DNA of 64,000 bases from Nocardia brasiliensis (GTDB lineage Bacteria; Actinomycetota; Actinomycetes; Mycobacteriales; Mycobacteriaceae): NCBI RefSeq assembly GCF_011801125.1, contig NZ_CP046171.1, forward strand, positions 3,658,001 through 3,722,000. Direction: 5' to 3'. Under the pieces are notes generated by a model. That model saw only the letters and a program-made list of their open reading frames with translations, was not told where the DNA came from and did no database searches. The position numbers and the translations under genes are program-made. Below are positions 33,068 through 41,633 of the stretch, one piece after another. The stretch's first letter is position 1; each line of letters begins with the position of its first letter.

Positions 33068-34483
33068 ATGCCCTCATTGCTCGAAGTCACAACACATTTC
33101 TTTCTGCAGGTCGCGGTCATCCTGGTGACCTGTCGCCTGCTCTGGCCGCTGTTCCAGCGGCTCGGCCAGGTTCAGGTGGTGGCGATCATGGCCGCCGGCT
33201 TCGTGCTGGGGCCCTCGGTGTTCGGCATGATCTGGCCGACGGGGCAGGAGTGGCTGTTCCCCACCACGCTGGACGTGGGCGGGTCCTCGATCACCCATCC
33301 GAATCTCTCCGCCATCTACGTGGTCGGCCAGCTCGGGCTGGTGCTGTACATGTTCCTGGTCGGCGCCTCGTTCAAGCTGGACATCCTGCGCTCGCATCTG
33401 GGCAAGGCCGGGGCGACCTCGCTGGCGGGCATCTCGGTGCCGCTGCTGCTCGGCGGGTTGGTCGGCGTCTGGATGGTGAGTAAGGGCGAATACTTCACCG
33501 AGAAGGTCGGCGCCTGGCAGGGCGGGCTGTTCGTCGCCTCCGCGGTGGCCATCACGGCGTTCCCGATGCTCGCCTGGATCATTCATGCGTCGGGCCTGCT
33601 GAACACCCGGCTCGGCACGATGTCGCTGTCGTGTGCGGCCGTCGACGACGCATGCGCCTGGGTCCTGCTGGCGACCGTGGTCGCGACGACGAAGGACAGC
33701 ATGTCGGGCGCGGTGCTCGCGATCGGCGGCGGCCTCGGCTACCTGGTGTTCATGGTGGTCGTGGTGCGTCCGATCCTGAAGCGGCTGGAAGGCTGGACGC
33801 CGAGCAGCGGGGATTCCGAGCGCAGCGGCGGCATTCCGATCGTCCCGCTCACCGTCGTGCTGCTGGTTGTGCTGCTGGCCGCATGGTTCACCGACTTCGT
33901 CGGAATCTATTCGGTGTTCGGCGCTTTCGTGGCGGGTACCGTGATGCCGCGCGGCAAGTTGCTCGACGTGATTCGCGACCGGTTCGAGCCGCTCGTCGCC
34001 TACCTGCTGCTGCCCGCCTTCTTCATCTACTCGGGCCTCAACACCAAGCTCAGCTTGATCTTCGAGCCGAAGGTGCTGCTGGTCGCGGTCATCGTGATGA
34101 TCGTGTCGTTCGCGAGCAAGTTCGGTGCGATCGGCCTGGTGGCCCGCTGGCAGGGGATGAGCTGGCGGGAGGCGGGCGCGATGGGGGCGCTCGCCAACGC
34201 GAGGGGTCTGATGGAACTGATCCTGCTCAACATCGGTCTCACCGCGGGGCTGATCTCGGGCCAGCTCTACACCGTCCTCGCGCTGATGACGATCGTGACG
34301 ACCTTCGTCGCCACCCCGGTGATGCGGTTGTTCGAGCGCAGTGGCTGGAAACAGGGTGTCGTGTTCGGTCCCTCGGGCGAGGAGCTGCGCGAACCCGAGC
34401 AGGAGCACACGCCCGAGCCGGCGCGAATACCCGAGCAGCTCGCGCGCAATCTCCGGGTCGACGCCACCGATGGTTCGCCATGA
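33068..34483 (+). CDS. CPA2-family cation/proton antiporter
   Basis: A 471-residue membrane protein with about twelve helices. Diagnostic stretches are AAGFVLGPSVFG (helix 2), GLVLYMFLVGASFKLDIL and the unwound-helix region SLSCAAVDDACAWVLLA with the paired Asp typical of electrogenic CPA2 antiporters. NARGLMELILLNIGL follows near the end. The C-terminal about 60 residues are hydrophilic. Family members exchange Na+ or K+ for H+. In natural-product clusters such antiporters are sometimes linked to self-protection or export, but a role here is speculative. It overlaps the regulator gene by four bases. Confidence 0.88.
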   Translation: MPSLLEVTTHFFLQVAVILVTCRLLWPLFQRLGQVQVVAIMAAGFVLGPSVFGMIWPTGQEWLFPTTLDVGGSSITHPNLSAIYVVGQLGLVLYMFLVGASFKLDILRSHLGKAGATSLAGISVPLLLGGLVGVWMVSKGEYFTEKVGAWQGGLFVASAVAITAFPMLAWIIHASGLLNTRLGTMSLSCAAVDDACAWVLLATVVATTKDSMSGAVLAIGGGLGYLVFMVVVVRPILKRLEGWTPSSGDSERSGGIPIVPLTVVLLVVLLAAWFTDFVGIYSVFGAFVAGTVMPRGKLLDVIRDRFEPLVAYLLLPAFFIYSGLNTKLSLIFEPKVLLVAVIVMIVSFASKFGAIGLVARWQGMSWREAGAMGALANARGLMELILLNIGLTAGLISGQLYTVLALMTIVTTFVATPVMRLFERSGWKQGVVFGPSGEELREPEQEHTPEPARIPEQLARNLRVDATDGSP

Positions 34484-35202
34484 CCGTTGGATTCGGCTCG
34501 GATCAGGAGACCCAGGTGCGTATCGGCCGTCGTCGCCCGGTCGAGTGGTGCGGTTCCACCGTGGTGTCGCGGCGCAGTCTGCTCGTCGCCTCCGACTTCT
34601 CTTTCGCCCGAGCGGATTTCGAACGGGCGGTGGCCGGGCACGGCGGGTTCGCGTTGGCGGGCACGTGTTCCTGGCGTGAGGTGGTGGATCGGGCCGCGCG
34701 CTTGCGGCCCGACGTGATCGTGCTCGACGCCTCGGTGGCGCGTCTCGACGGGCTCGCCGCGACCGTTGCGCGGCTGCGGGATTCGGATCATTCGCCGATG
34801 ATCACGCTGCTGGTGGAGCGCGGCGCCGCCAATGCCGATATCGCACAGGTCGACGCCGTGCTGGCCAAGGATCGCGGCGTGGAGGCGGTGCTCGAGGTGC
34901 TGGAGGTGCTGAGCTCGGGTGCGGTGCTGGCGATGGCGCCGCAGCCGAGCCGGATGCACAGCGGGCTGGCGCTGGACTACAAGGCGCGTCAGCGCCTTTC
35001 GACGCTGACCAAACGAGAACGGGAGATCCTGCGGCTGGTCGTGGACGGGCTGTCCAACCGAGAGGTCGGCTCTCGGTTGTTCATCAGCCCGGACACGGTG
35101 AAGGAGTATGTCAGCCGCATTCTCGCCAAACTCGAGGTGACCAGCCGGATCGAGGCCGCGGTCGCCGCCGTCCGCGCGGAGTACGACAGTGGCGATTGGT
35201 AG
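34480..35202 (+). CDS. LuxR-family regulator with atypical receiver-like domain
   Basis: A 240-residue regulator. The C-terminal HTH is classic NarL/LuxR type (LTKREREILRLVVDGLSNREV, then FISPDTVKEYVSRILAKLEV). The N-terminal half folds like a receiver: RPDVIVLDASVARLDG offers the phospho-Asp position and VLAKDRG the Lys. The usual acidic pair after strand 1 is replaced by VASDFSF, so phosphorylation is uncertain and no kinase gene is adjacent. It may be a ligand- or redox-controlled orphan regulator. It is translationally coupled to the antiporter and convergent with the P1-family hydrolase gene; a plausible pathway-specific regulator of the region. Confidence 0.85.
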   Translation: MTVGFGSDQETQVRIGRRRPVEWCGSTVVSRRSLLVASDFSFARADFERAVAGHGGFALAGTCSWREVVDRAARLRPDVIVLDASVARLDGLAATVARLRDSDHSPMITLLVERGAANADIAQVDAVLAKDRGVEAVLEVLEVLSSGAVLAMAPQPSRMHSGLALDYKARQRLSTLTKREREILRLVVDGLSNREVGSRLFISPDTVKEYVSRILAKLEVTSRIEAAVAAVRAEYDSGDW

Positions 35203-35218
35203 CCGGCTGGTATCGGCC

Positions 35219-36094
35219 CTACTGGGGCGCGGCCGCGACCGAGCGGATCGCGTCGGTCACTGCGGCCAGCGCCATCAGCCGCACCAGGTCGACGTCGGCG
35301 TCGACGGATCCCGTTGCCGCGGCGATGAATCCGTCGCCGTCGAACCGGCCGTGCGGTGGCGTCAGCGCGCGCGACAAACCGTCGTGCGCGCCCTGCGCGA
35401 CGATGTGGCAGCCGACCTTGTCGAGCTTGGCGTTGGTGATCACGGCGCCGATGGTGGTGTGCATGCGCGCCGCCGACGCCGCGGAGATGACCAGATTCAA
35501 CTGCGTGACCGAGTCCAGTGCGATCTCGGCGACGCCGTCATCGATGTCGCCGAACGCGTTGACCACGCAGAGCGCGCCGACCACCAGGTCGTTCCACCGG
35601 CGTTCGATGTAGGCGAGACCGCCCGGCGTGCGTGCGCCGGGTCCACGCCAGTGTCCGGTGTACGCGCCGGTGCCCGCCCCGACACGACCGGCGAGCACCT
35701 GCTCGCCGGTGCTGGCGTGGGCAGCCGCGTAGCCGCGTTCGGCCGTCGGCCGCGCCTTGGGATCGCCTGCGCTCAAATCGAACAGGGCAAGGGCGGGCAC
35801 GATCGGCACCTTGCCGCCGGGCGTCTGCACGCCGCGGTCGTGCTCCTCGAGATAACGCATCACGCCGTCCGCGGCGGCGAGTCCGAACGCGGAACCACCG
35901 GTGAGCACGACCGCGTCGATGAACGGCACGGTCTTGTCCGGTGCGAGCACCTCCAGCTCGCGGCTGGCCGGCGCACCGCCGCGGACCTCACAGGACGCGA
36001 CGGTGCCCTCCGGCAGCAGCAGCACCGTACACCCGGTTTCCCCGTGCGGATCGGACCAGTGCCCGACCCGTACACCCGGAATGCCAATCGTCAT
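35219..36094 (-). CDS. P1/DmpA-family (S58) self-processing beta-aminopeptidase-like hydrolase
   Basis: A 291-residue protein of the DmpA/BapA fold. Recognisable blocks are VRVGHWSDPHGETGCTV at the N-terminus, DAVVLTGGSAFGLAAADGVM, RVGAGTGAYTG and the processing site ARMHTTIGAVITNAKL, where the second Thr (about T214) should become the N-terminal nucleophile after self-cleavage. Characterised members remove N-terminal beta-amino acids such as beta-alanine, or act as D- or L-aminopeptidases. The ATG at 36094 follows GAGGTG; a GTG at 36100 is also in frame. It is the last gene of a three-gene operon with an Ntn hydrolase and a PanC homologue, and PanC itself uses beta-alanine. Confidence 0.87.
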   Translation of the reverse strand: MTIGIPGVRVGHWSDPHGETGCTVLLLPEGTVASCEVRGGAPASRELEVLAPDKTVPFIDAVVLTGGSAFGLAAADGVMRYLEEHDRGVQTPGGKVPIVPALALFDLSAGDPKARPTAERGYAAAHASTGEQVLAGRVGAGTGAYTGHWRGPGARTPGGLAYIERRWNDLVVGALCVVNAFGDIDDGVAEIALDSVTQLNLVISAASAARMHTTIGAVITNAKLDKVGCHIVAQGAHDGLSRALTPPHGRFDGDGFIAAATGSVDADVDLVRLMALAAVTDAIRSVAAAPQ

Positions 36095-36106
36095 ACCCAC
36101 CTCGGT

Positions 36107-37138
36107 TCAAGAGTTCGTGTTCGCTGTCACGACGAAGAAGTCATCGGGGGTCGTGGGGAAGCCCATTCGACCTACATCGGCAGGCACCGGCTGGTACTCG
36201 AACAGTTGCCGCTCGTTGTACGCGAACAACTCCGCCCCCGTCTGTCCGGCCGAGTATATCGACACACTCTTCGTCCACGCTATCCGTCGCGGATCGGAAG
36301 TCGGGAAAAGAGTGGCGTTCTTGTACCGGAACTCGTCGGCGGTGTCGCGATAGGGCGGACGTATGGCCGAATACCGCTCGGCGGTCCAGTTTTGGTCCGC
36401 GTAATCGGGTGCACCCGGTTCGGTGGCGGTGAAAACGGAGAGCCACGGTGCCCACGAGGTCAATTTCTCCGTGGGTGCCTCGACACCCTGCGCGCGCTCG
36501 GCGAGACGACGACCGAATTCGTCCGCCCCCGCCGGATCCGCGGCGGTCAGCACATGCGGACGGTCGTCGGTGAACGGGGTCGCGGTCACGGTATCGCGAC
36601 CGTCGAACGAGACGACGAACGCGTTGTGCGGATCGGCGAGTACCAGATGAAATGCGAACAATTTTCCGGAATCACCCACAGCGGGCAGCAGCCGGGTGCG
36701 CAGGAGTTCGACGGCCTGCTCGGCGGACGGCGCGGTCGCGCAATCGAAGCTCAGCCCGCCGGGTGCGAGCAATTCGACCCCGGGTGCGCCCGACACCGCA
36801 TCGCCGGTCGCGTCGGCGCGGCCGTGTTCGTCCCACTCCGGTGTGAAGATCCGGCAATAGACACCGGTGCGGCGATGGAAGGCCAGCCACGATCCGCCTT
36901 CGATATCCAGCCCGCTCACGACCTCGGCCAATTCGGGGCTTTCCGCCGCCTGTACGGTCCACACCTTTTTGCGGAGATCCGAATTCTCGTGCCAGTGCGC
37001 CCCGTACGAGAAGGGTTGTGTCAGTCCGAGCCGGCGAGCCGCCTCGAAACCGTGCGGCCGATAAATGGAATTGTCCCTGGCCTCGATGGCGACGAAACGT
37101 TCGTTCGCGCGGTCCAGGAGAAACATACAGGTGCACAT
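36107..37138 (-). CDS. Putative N-terminal-cysteine Ntn hydrolase / acyltransferase
   Basis: A 343-residue protein beginning MCTC, so that removal of Met exposes Cys2 as nucleophile, as in choloylglycine hydrolase/penicillin V acylase and related amide hydrolases. ERFVAIEARDNS follows at the place where those enzymes have their Arg-Asn/Asp substrate block, and FAFHLVLADPHNAFVVSFDG is a strand pair typical of the fold. Length fits the family. Assignment to a precise subfamily is not secure. It probably cleaves or forms a linear amide. It lies 12 bases after the PanC gene and 12 bases before the P1-family gene, clearly in one operon. Confidence 0.62.
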   Translation of the reverse strand: MCTCMFLLDRANERFVAIEARDNSIYRPHGFEAARRLGLTQPFSYGAHWHENSDLRKKVWTVQAAESPELAEVVSGLDIEGGSWLAFHRRTGVYCRIFTPEWDEHGRADATGDAVSGAPGVELLAPGGLSFDCATAPSAEQAVELLRTRLLPAVGDSGKLFAFHLVLADPHNAFVVSFDGRDTVTATPFTDDRPHVLTAADPAGADEFGRRLAERAQGVEAPTEKLTSWAPWLSVFTATEPGAPDYADQNWTAERYSAIRPPYRDTADEFRYKNATLFPTSDPRRIAWTKSVSIYSAGQTGAELFAYNERQLFEYQPVPADVGRMGFPTTPDDFFVVTANTNS

Positions 37139-37150
37139 GGTGTTTCCGTT

Positions 37151-38038
37151 TCACATTTCCCGAAGGTCGGACAGGGTCAACGAGATGTTGTCGATCAGCC
37201 TGGTCTTGCCGATATGCGCGGCGACCAGCAGCCGGGCCGGGCCTGCCGCGGGTGCGGGCCCGAGATCGGGCGCCCGCAATTCGAGATATTCGACCTCGAC
37301 CCCGGCTGCGGCGTCGAGTACCGCGCGGGCGGCGTCGAGTACCGCGGCGGCTCCCGCGCCGCTCGCGCGCGCCCCCGCGCGCAGCGCCGTCGGTATCGCC
37401 GTCGCCGAGCTCCGCTCGGCCGCGTCGAGGTAGCGGTTGCGTGAGGACAGCGCCAAGCCGTCGGGTTCACGCACGGTCGCGACCCCGACGATCCGGATGT
37501 CGAAGTTCAGATCGTGCACCATCTGCTGAATCAAAATCAGCTGCTGGTAGTCCTTTTCACCGAAGTAGGCGGCGTGCGGCCGGGTGATCTGCAGTAGCTT
37601 GGCCACCACGGTGAGCATGCCGCCGAAGAGCACCGGCCGGGTCGCGCCGCAGAGTTCGGTACCGAGCGGGCCCGGCGTGACGGTGGTCCGCCTGCCGTTC
37701 GGATACATGTCTGCCATGGTGGGCGTGAAGACCGTTCGCACGCCCGCCGCGCGCAGCCGGTCGAGGTCGGTCGCCAGCGTGCGCGGATAGCGGTCGAGAT
37801 CCTCCGAGGCCCCGAATTGTAATGGGTTGACGAAGATCGAGACAATGCACTCGGAATCGTTTTCCTGCGCCTGTTCGACCAATGCGAGATGGCCGTCGTG
37901 TAAGGCGCCCATGGTGGGCACGAAGGTGACCGTGCGGCCCTGTGCCCGCAGCTTCGCGGAAATGTCGGAGATTACCGCGGGATCGTGCTGAACGATCAAT
38001 GCTTCTTGTGCATAATTGGTGGCATCCGGTGGCTTCAA
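37151..38038 (-). CDS. panC: Pantothenate synthetase homologue (pantoate-beta-alanine ligase)
   Basis: A 295-residue enzyme of the PanC family. [18 protein letters not shown] carries the HxGH nucleotide-binding motif, then [33 protein letters not shown] and LSSRNRYL (the KMSKS-like loop). The pantoate and ATP residues thus look intact. The reaction is ATP-dependent amide formation between pantoate and beta-alanine. I chose the TTG at 38038, nine bases after GGAGGGGAG; the frame extends upstream but without PanC-like sequence. In a biosynthetic cluster it may boost CoA/ACP supply or make another beta-alanine-type amide, which the two amide-active partners downstream make worth considering. Confidence 0.9.
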   Translation of the reverse strand: MKPPDATNYAQEALIVQHDPAVISDISAKLRAQGRTVTFVPTMGALHDGHLALVEQAQENDSECIVSIFVNPLQFGASEDLDRYPRTLATDLDRLRAAGVRTVFTPTMADMYPNGRRTTVTPGPLGTELCGATRPVLFGGMLTVVAKLLQITRPHAAYFGEKDYQQLILIQQMVHDLNFDIRIVGVATVREPDGLALSSRNRYLDAAERSSATAIPTALRAGARASGAGAAAVLDAARAVLDAAAGVEVEYLELRAPDLGPAPAAGPARLLVAAHIGKTRLIDNISLTLSDLREM

Positions 38039-38230
38039 CGATTCTCCCCTCCGGTTGGCTCCGAACGCGCTTCGGCAGCCGGAACGGGCGTATGGATAGA
38101 TCACTTCGACGGTACCCGAACAGCGCCCGCAACGCAGCTGTTGACGTAATCGAGATCGGTTGCGGATCAACGATGTTGGTTTCGCTGGACGTCCGCCGAA
38201 ACGTTGCCGATCGTGCGCGCACCGTGATAT

Positions 38231-38246
38231 TGTTCCTTCCGGAACA
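38231..38246. promoter_or_regulatory. Perfect palindrome in the divergent panC/NTF2 intergenic region
   Basis: TGTTCC-TTCC-GGAACA (38231-38246) is a perfect 6-bp inverted repeat with a 4-nt spacer, embedded in an A+T-rich patch (ATAT before, TAAATTAT after) midway between the two divergent operons. It is a natural place for a shared operator; the regulator is unknown. Confidence 0.5.
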
Positions 38247-38318
38247 TAAATTATCGACGGCCCTGGGGAGGGCGCCGGCGATCTGGCATTCTCCGCTTGG
38301 GAATCAGACGGGTACTCA

Positions 38319-38756
38319 ATGGTCATGCATGCGTCAGAAAACACCGGTAACCCGGTTGACGGGAATCCGGCCGATCCGAGTCCGACCGAAATCGAATTTT
38401 TGCAGTGGCGCGCGCTGAGCGCGGGCGACGGCGCTGAATTCTACGATCACGCGACCGCGTCGGACGCCGTGTTCGCGGTGCCCTCTCCACATGCGTCGCT
38501 GTCCCGGCGGATCATGTTGAACGCGGTCGGCGAAGCGCCCCCGATCGAGGCCTATCAGATACTTGAGTTCCACGAGCGATCGCTGGGCCCCGACGCGCAT
38601 ATCGTGTTTTACGAGATGTATCAGAAACGGGTGGGGTTGGACGGTATATACGCTGCTATTTCTACGGTGTATATACGTCGCGACAATCGCTGGCTCATGC
38701 AATATCATCAGCAAACTCCATTGCGTCGGGGATCGGCCGAGGGAGTTTCGCGGTGA
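38319..38756 (+). CDS. NTF2-like/DUF4440-type small protein
   Basis: A 145-residue protein with a cone-shaped NTF2-like fold. An N-terminal helix ([19 protein letters not shown]) is followed by alternating strands ([42 protein letters not shown]). The conserved [16 protein letters not shown] ending is typical of DUF4440/SnoaL-like proteins. These serve as small-molecule binding proteins, isomerases or cyclases in polyketide pathways. The ATG at 38319 or 38325 may be used. The stop overlaps the GTG of the halogenase-like gene, so the two are translationally coupled; perhaps it presents or isomerises that enzyme's substrate. Confidence 0.72.
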   Translation: MVMHASENTGNPVDGNPADPSPTEIEFLQWRALSAGDGAEFYDHATASDAVFAVPSPHASLSRRIMLNAVGEAPPIEAYQILEFHERSLGPDAHIVFYEMYQKRVGLDGIYAAISTVYIRRDNRWLMQYHQQTPLRRGSAEGVSR

Positions 38757-40345
38757 GTGCCGATTACGATGTGCTGATCCTGGGCTCCGGCCTTTCCGGA
38801 AGCACGCTGTCGCTCTGTTTACAAGCGTCCGGGCTGCGTACCTGCATGGTCGACCCGAAGACCCATCCCCGGTTCGCGATCGGTGAATCGACGATCCCGA
38901 ACACCTCGAAGCTCTACAAGCTGATGAGCATCAAGTACGGGGTGCCCGAGCTGGCCGCGCTCTCGTCGTTCGACAATCTCATCGGGTCGGTCGGCACCTG
39001 CGGCATGAAGAACAACTTCGGCTTCGTCTATCACGAGCCGGGCGCGACGGCGCGGCGCGCCCATCAGTTCCCGCTCTCGGAGATCGTGGAGACCGAGTCG
39101 CATCTGTTCCGGGCCGACGTCGATCACTGGCTCGCGCTGCGCGCCCGCGACTACGGTGCGGTCCTGCTGGAGGGGGTCGGCACCCGGCGACTGGACATCA
39201 CCGAGGCCGGGGTGCTCTTCGAAGGCGATGAGGGAACACGGATTTCGGCCGAATACGTGGTCGATGCCGGTGGGCGGAGCTCGCCGGTCGCCGCGGCGCT
39301 CGGACTGCGCACCACCGAGGGCCTGCGCACCACCTCGAAGTCGGTGTTCACCCATATGACCGGCGTGACGCCGTTCGACGAGATCACCTCGGTGCATGGG
39401 CCGCGCGAATGGCACACGGGGACACTGCATCACGTCTTCGACGGCGGCTGGATGTGGGTGATCCCGTTCGACAACAGCGAGAAATCGGCCAATCCGCTGT
39501 GCAGTGTCGGCATTGTCTGGCGCATCGACGACGGTGACGAGGCGCCACTGGCGAATCCCGAGCGGGCATTCGCCGATTTCCTGGCGACCTATCCGGAAAT
39601 CGGCAAGCAATTCGTGCACGCGCGCACCGCGAGATCGTGGATCAGCGCGGGCAGGCTGCAATACTCCTCGACCCGCACCGTCGGTGATCGGTGGTGTCTG
39701 ACGTCGAACGCGGCCGGGTTCATCGATCCGCTGTTCTCCCGCGGTATGCAGAACACCGCGGTGGTGGTGGATCGGCTGGCCGAACGGTTGATCGATCGCT
39801 TCCGCGGCGGTTTCACGCCGGAGACCTTCGACGACATCGAACACATGCAGTCGAGCCTGATCGAAGAGAACGATTTCCTTGTCGGGAACGCCTTCCGTTC
39901 GTTCACCGACTATGAACTCTGGAACGCGTGGTTCCGGGTGTGGCAGGTCAATCAGGTGACCGGCACCATGCGCACCGAGAAGCGGTTGCGGCAGGTCACC
40001 GCGCTCGCCGCCGCGCGGGCCGCGGGCAAAGCGCCGGCGCAGCAGCCCGATCCGGCGCCCGGCACCGGGCTCGACGGTTTCATCGACGCGTTCTATCAGA
40101 AGTCGGATCAGATCATGGAGTCCTACTGGCACCGGCGGACGAGCCGCGACAGCGCGGTCGCCGAGTTCGCGAAGTTGTTCGCGGAGGTCGATTTCGTGCC
40201 GCCGTCCTTCGGTCTGACCGACATGTCCCAGCCCTACTTCGATATCGACATGGACAAGGTGGCCGCCGCGGTCGCGTGGGCGCGCCAGGCCAGGCCCGGA
40301 ATTCGTGAGCTCTACCTCGGCGGGCTGCCCGCATCGGAGAGTTAG
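38753..40345 (+). CDS. Second flavin-dependent halogenase-like enzyme
   Basis: A 530-residue protein with the FAD loop LGSGLSG (residues 10-16), the GESTIPN block (44-50), a candidate catalytic lysine at 86 (GMKNNFGFVYH) and WMWVIP at 233-238 (WxWxIP). The FAD/halide block is AAGFIDPLFSRGMQNT, the GFIDPxFSxG form found in halogenases acting on carrier-bound substrates. It is only distantly related to the enzyme at 27437, so the two should act on different substrates or steps. The GTG start overlaps the NTF2-like gene. No flavin reductase is seen, so FADH2 must come from elsewhere. Confidence 0.84.
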   Translation: MSADYDVLILGSGLSGSTLSLCLQASGLRTCMVDPKTHPRFAIGESTIPNTSKLYKLMSIKYGVPELAALSSFDNLIGSVGTCGMKNNFGFVYHEPGATARRAHQFPLSEIVETESHLFRADVDHWLALRARDYGAVLLEGVGTRRLDITEAGVLFEGDEGTRISAEYVVDAGGRSSPVAAALGLRTTEGLRTTSKSVFTHMTGVTPFDEITSVHGPREWHTGTLHHVFDGGWMWVIPFDNSEKSANPLCSVGIVWRIDDGDEAPLANPERAFADFLATYPEIGKQFVHARTARSWISAGRLQYSSTRTVGDRWCLTSNAAGFIDPLFSRGMQNTAVVVDRLAERLIDRFRGGFTPETFDDIEHMQSSLIEENDFLVGNAFRSFTDYELWNAWFRVWQVNQVTGTMRTEKRLRQVTALAAARAAGKAPAQQPDPAPGTGLDGFIDAFYQKSDQIMESYWHRRTSRDSAVAEFAKLFAEVDFVPPSFGLTDMSQPYFDIDMDKVAAAVAWARQARPGIRELYLGGLPASES

Positions 40346-41629
40346 GTGCAGATGAACCCAGTAGATCTCTCGGCATACGACGACCGCGTCTCGGCCGCGG
40401 TTTCCGGCTCGCTGAACGGGCTGCTCAGATTCGATCGCACCATGGTGACGTCGCTGGACGAGCTGGACCACGACGACGCCGAGCAGCCCGTCATCGTGAT
40501 GCTGCGCGCGTACCTGTATCTACTCGGGGGTGTGCGCCCACCGGCGGAAGTCGTTGCGGCCCTGCGCGATATCGATCAGGGCGCGATCACCGCGCTGGAA
40601 TCGGGCCACCTGGACGCGATCCGGCAGCTGCTGCGCGGCGATTTCGGCGCCGCGGGCACCACGCTGCTGGAGATATCGTGGCAATTCCCCTCGGACGCAC
40701 TGGCTTTGGCTGCCGGGCATCAGGTGGATTTCCTGACCGGCGCCACCGGAACGCTGCTCGCGCGCTTGACCGCGAGCCCGCTGCTGACCGAGGGTGCGAC
40801 CGAGGCGTATCCGTACCTGCTGGCGATGCTGGCGTTCGCGCTCGGGGAGAACCATCGCTTCGACGAGGCATATGCGGCGGGTAGCCGGGCGCTCGAACTC
40901 GCCCCCGACGACAATCCGTGGGCGGTGCACGCGTGCGCGCACGCGCTGTTCGAGACCAGGGATCACGGTGCGGTCGGGGAGTTGCTGTCATCGACGCGGT
41001 CCCGGTGGAACGCCGAAAGTTGCCTGCTGCGTACGCATCTGAGCTGGCATCACGCGCTGAACTCGATGGCGGGTTCCGACCATGACGCGCTGGTCGGGCT
41101 CACCGGCGAGGTCACCGGTGTGCTCGGGGCCGAATGCTCGGCCATGCAATTCTGTGACGCGGTCTCGCTGCTGTGGCGCCTGCGGTTGGCGGGGCGGGCC
41201 GGGCCGGAGGAGTTCACTGCCGTCGCGGACAAGGCGTCGGAGATCCGTGCGGCCTCGAATTCGGCGTTCGTGGATCTGCACGTGCTGCTGGCCATCATCG
41301 GCGCCGACCGGCACGAACTCGCCAAGCAGGTGGCCAACGAAATCGGTGCGGAGGCAACCGATATCGCCGCGCATCTGATCGGCACCCGGCGCACCGCGGT
41401 GGGCGTCGCGGAGAGCTTTCTCTACTACTGCCAGTCCAATCCCGAACAGGCGGTGCGGCAGTTGATCTCGGTGCTGCCTGCCGTGGTCGGCGTCGGCGGC
41501 AGCATGGTGCAACGCGATCTTGCCTTGGAACTGCTGGTCAGCTGCGACTACGGGCGCCGCCCCGACCTGACGATTCCCGCGGGCGTCGGCATCGACAAAC
41601 GCCCGCTCGTGACCAATCTCCGTTTGTGA
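40346..41629 (+). CDS. TTC38-like alpha-helical repeat protein
   Basis: A 427-residue all-helical protein starting at GTG 40346 or ATG 40352. Segments such as HRFDEAYAAGSRALELAPDD, WAVHACAHALFETRDHG and HLSWHHALNSMAGSDHDA follow the pattern of tetratricopeptide-repeat protein 38 relatives (HLxWHxALxxLExGD), in which conserved histidines line the solenoid. These proteins have no assigned chemistry. Being between a halogenase-like and a dioxygenase gene, with zero spacing to the former, it is probably an accessory or scaffold protein, or an unrecognised enzyme of the pathway. Confidence 0.7.
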   Translation: MQMNPVDLSAYDDRVSAAVSGSLNGLLRFDRTMVTSLDELDHDDAEQPVIVMLRAYLYLLGGVRPPAEVVAALRDIDQGAITALESGHLDAIRQLLRGDFGAAGTTLLEISWQFPSDALALAAGHQVDFLTGATGTLLARLTASPLLTEGATEAYPYLLAMLAFALGENHRFDEAYAAGSRALELAPDDNPWAVHACAHALFETRDHGAVGELLSSTRSRWNAESCLLRTHLSWHHALNSMAGSDHDALVGLTGEVTGVLGAECSAMQFCDAVSLLWRLRLAGRAGPEEFTAVADKASEIRAASNSAFVDLHVLLAIIGADRHELAKQVANEIGAEATDIAAHLIGTRRTAVGVAESFLYYCQSNPEQAVRQLISVLPAVVGVGGSMVQRDLALELLVSCDYGRRPDLTIPAGVGIDKRPLVTNLRL

Positions 41630-41633
41630 AGGA

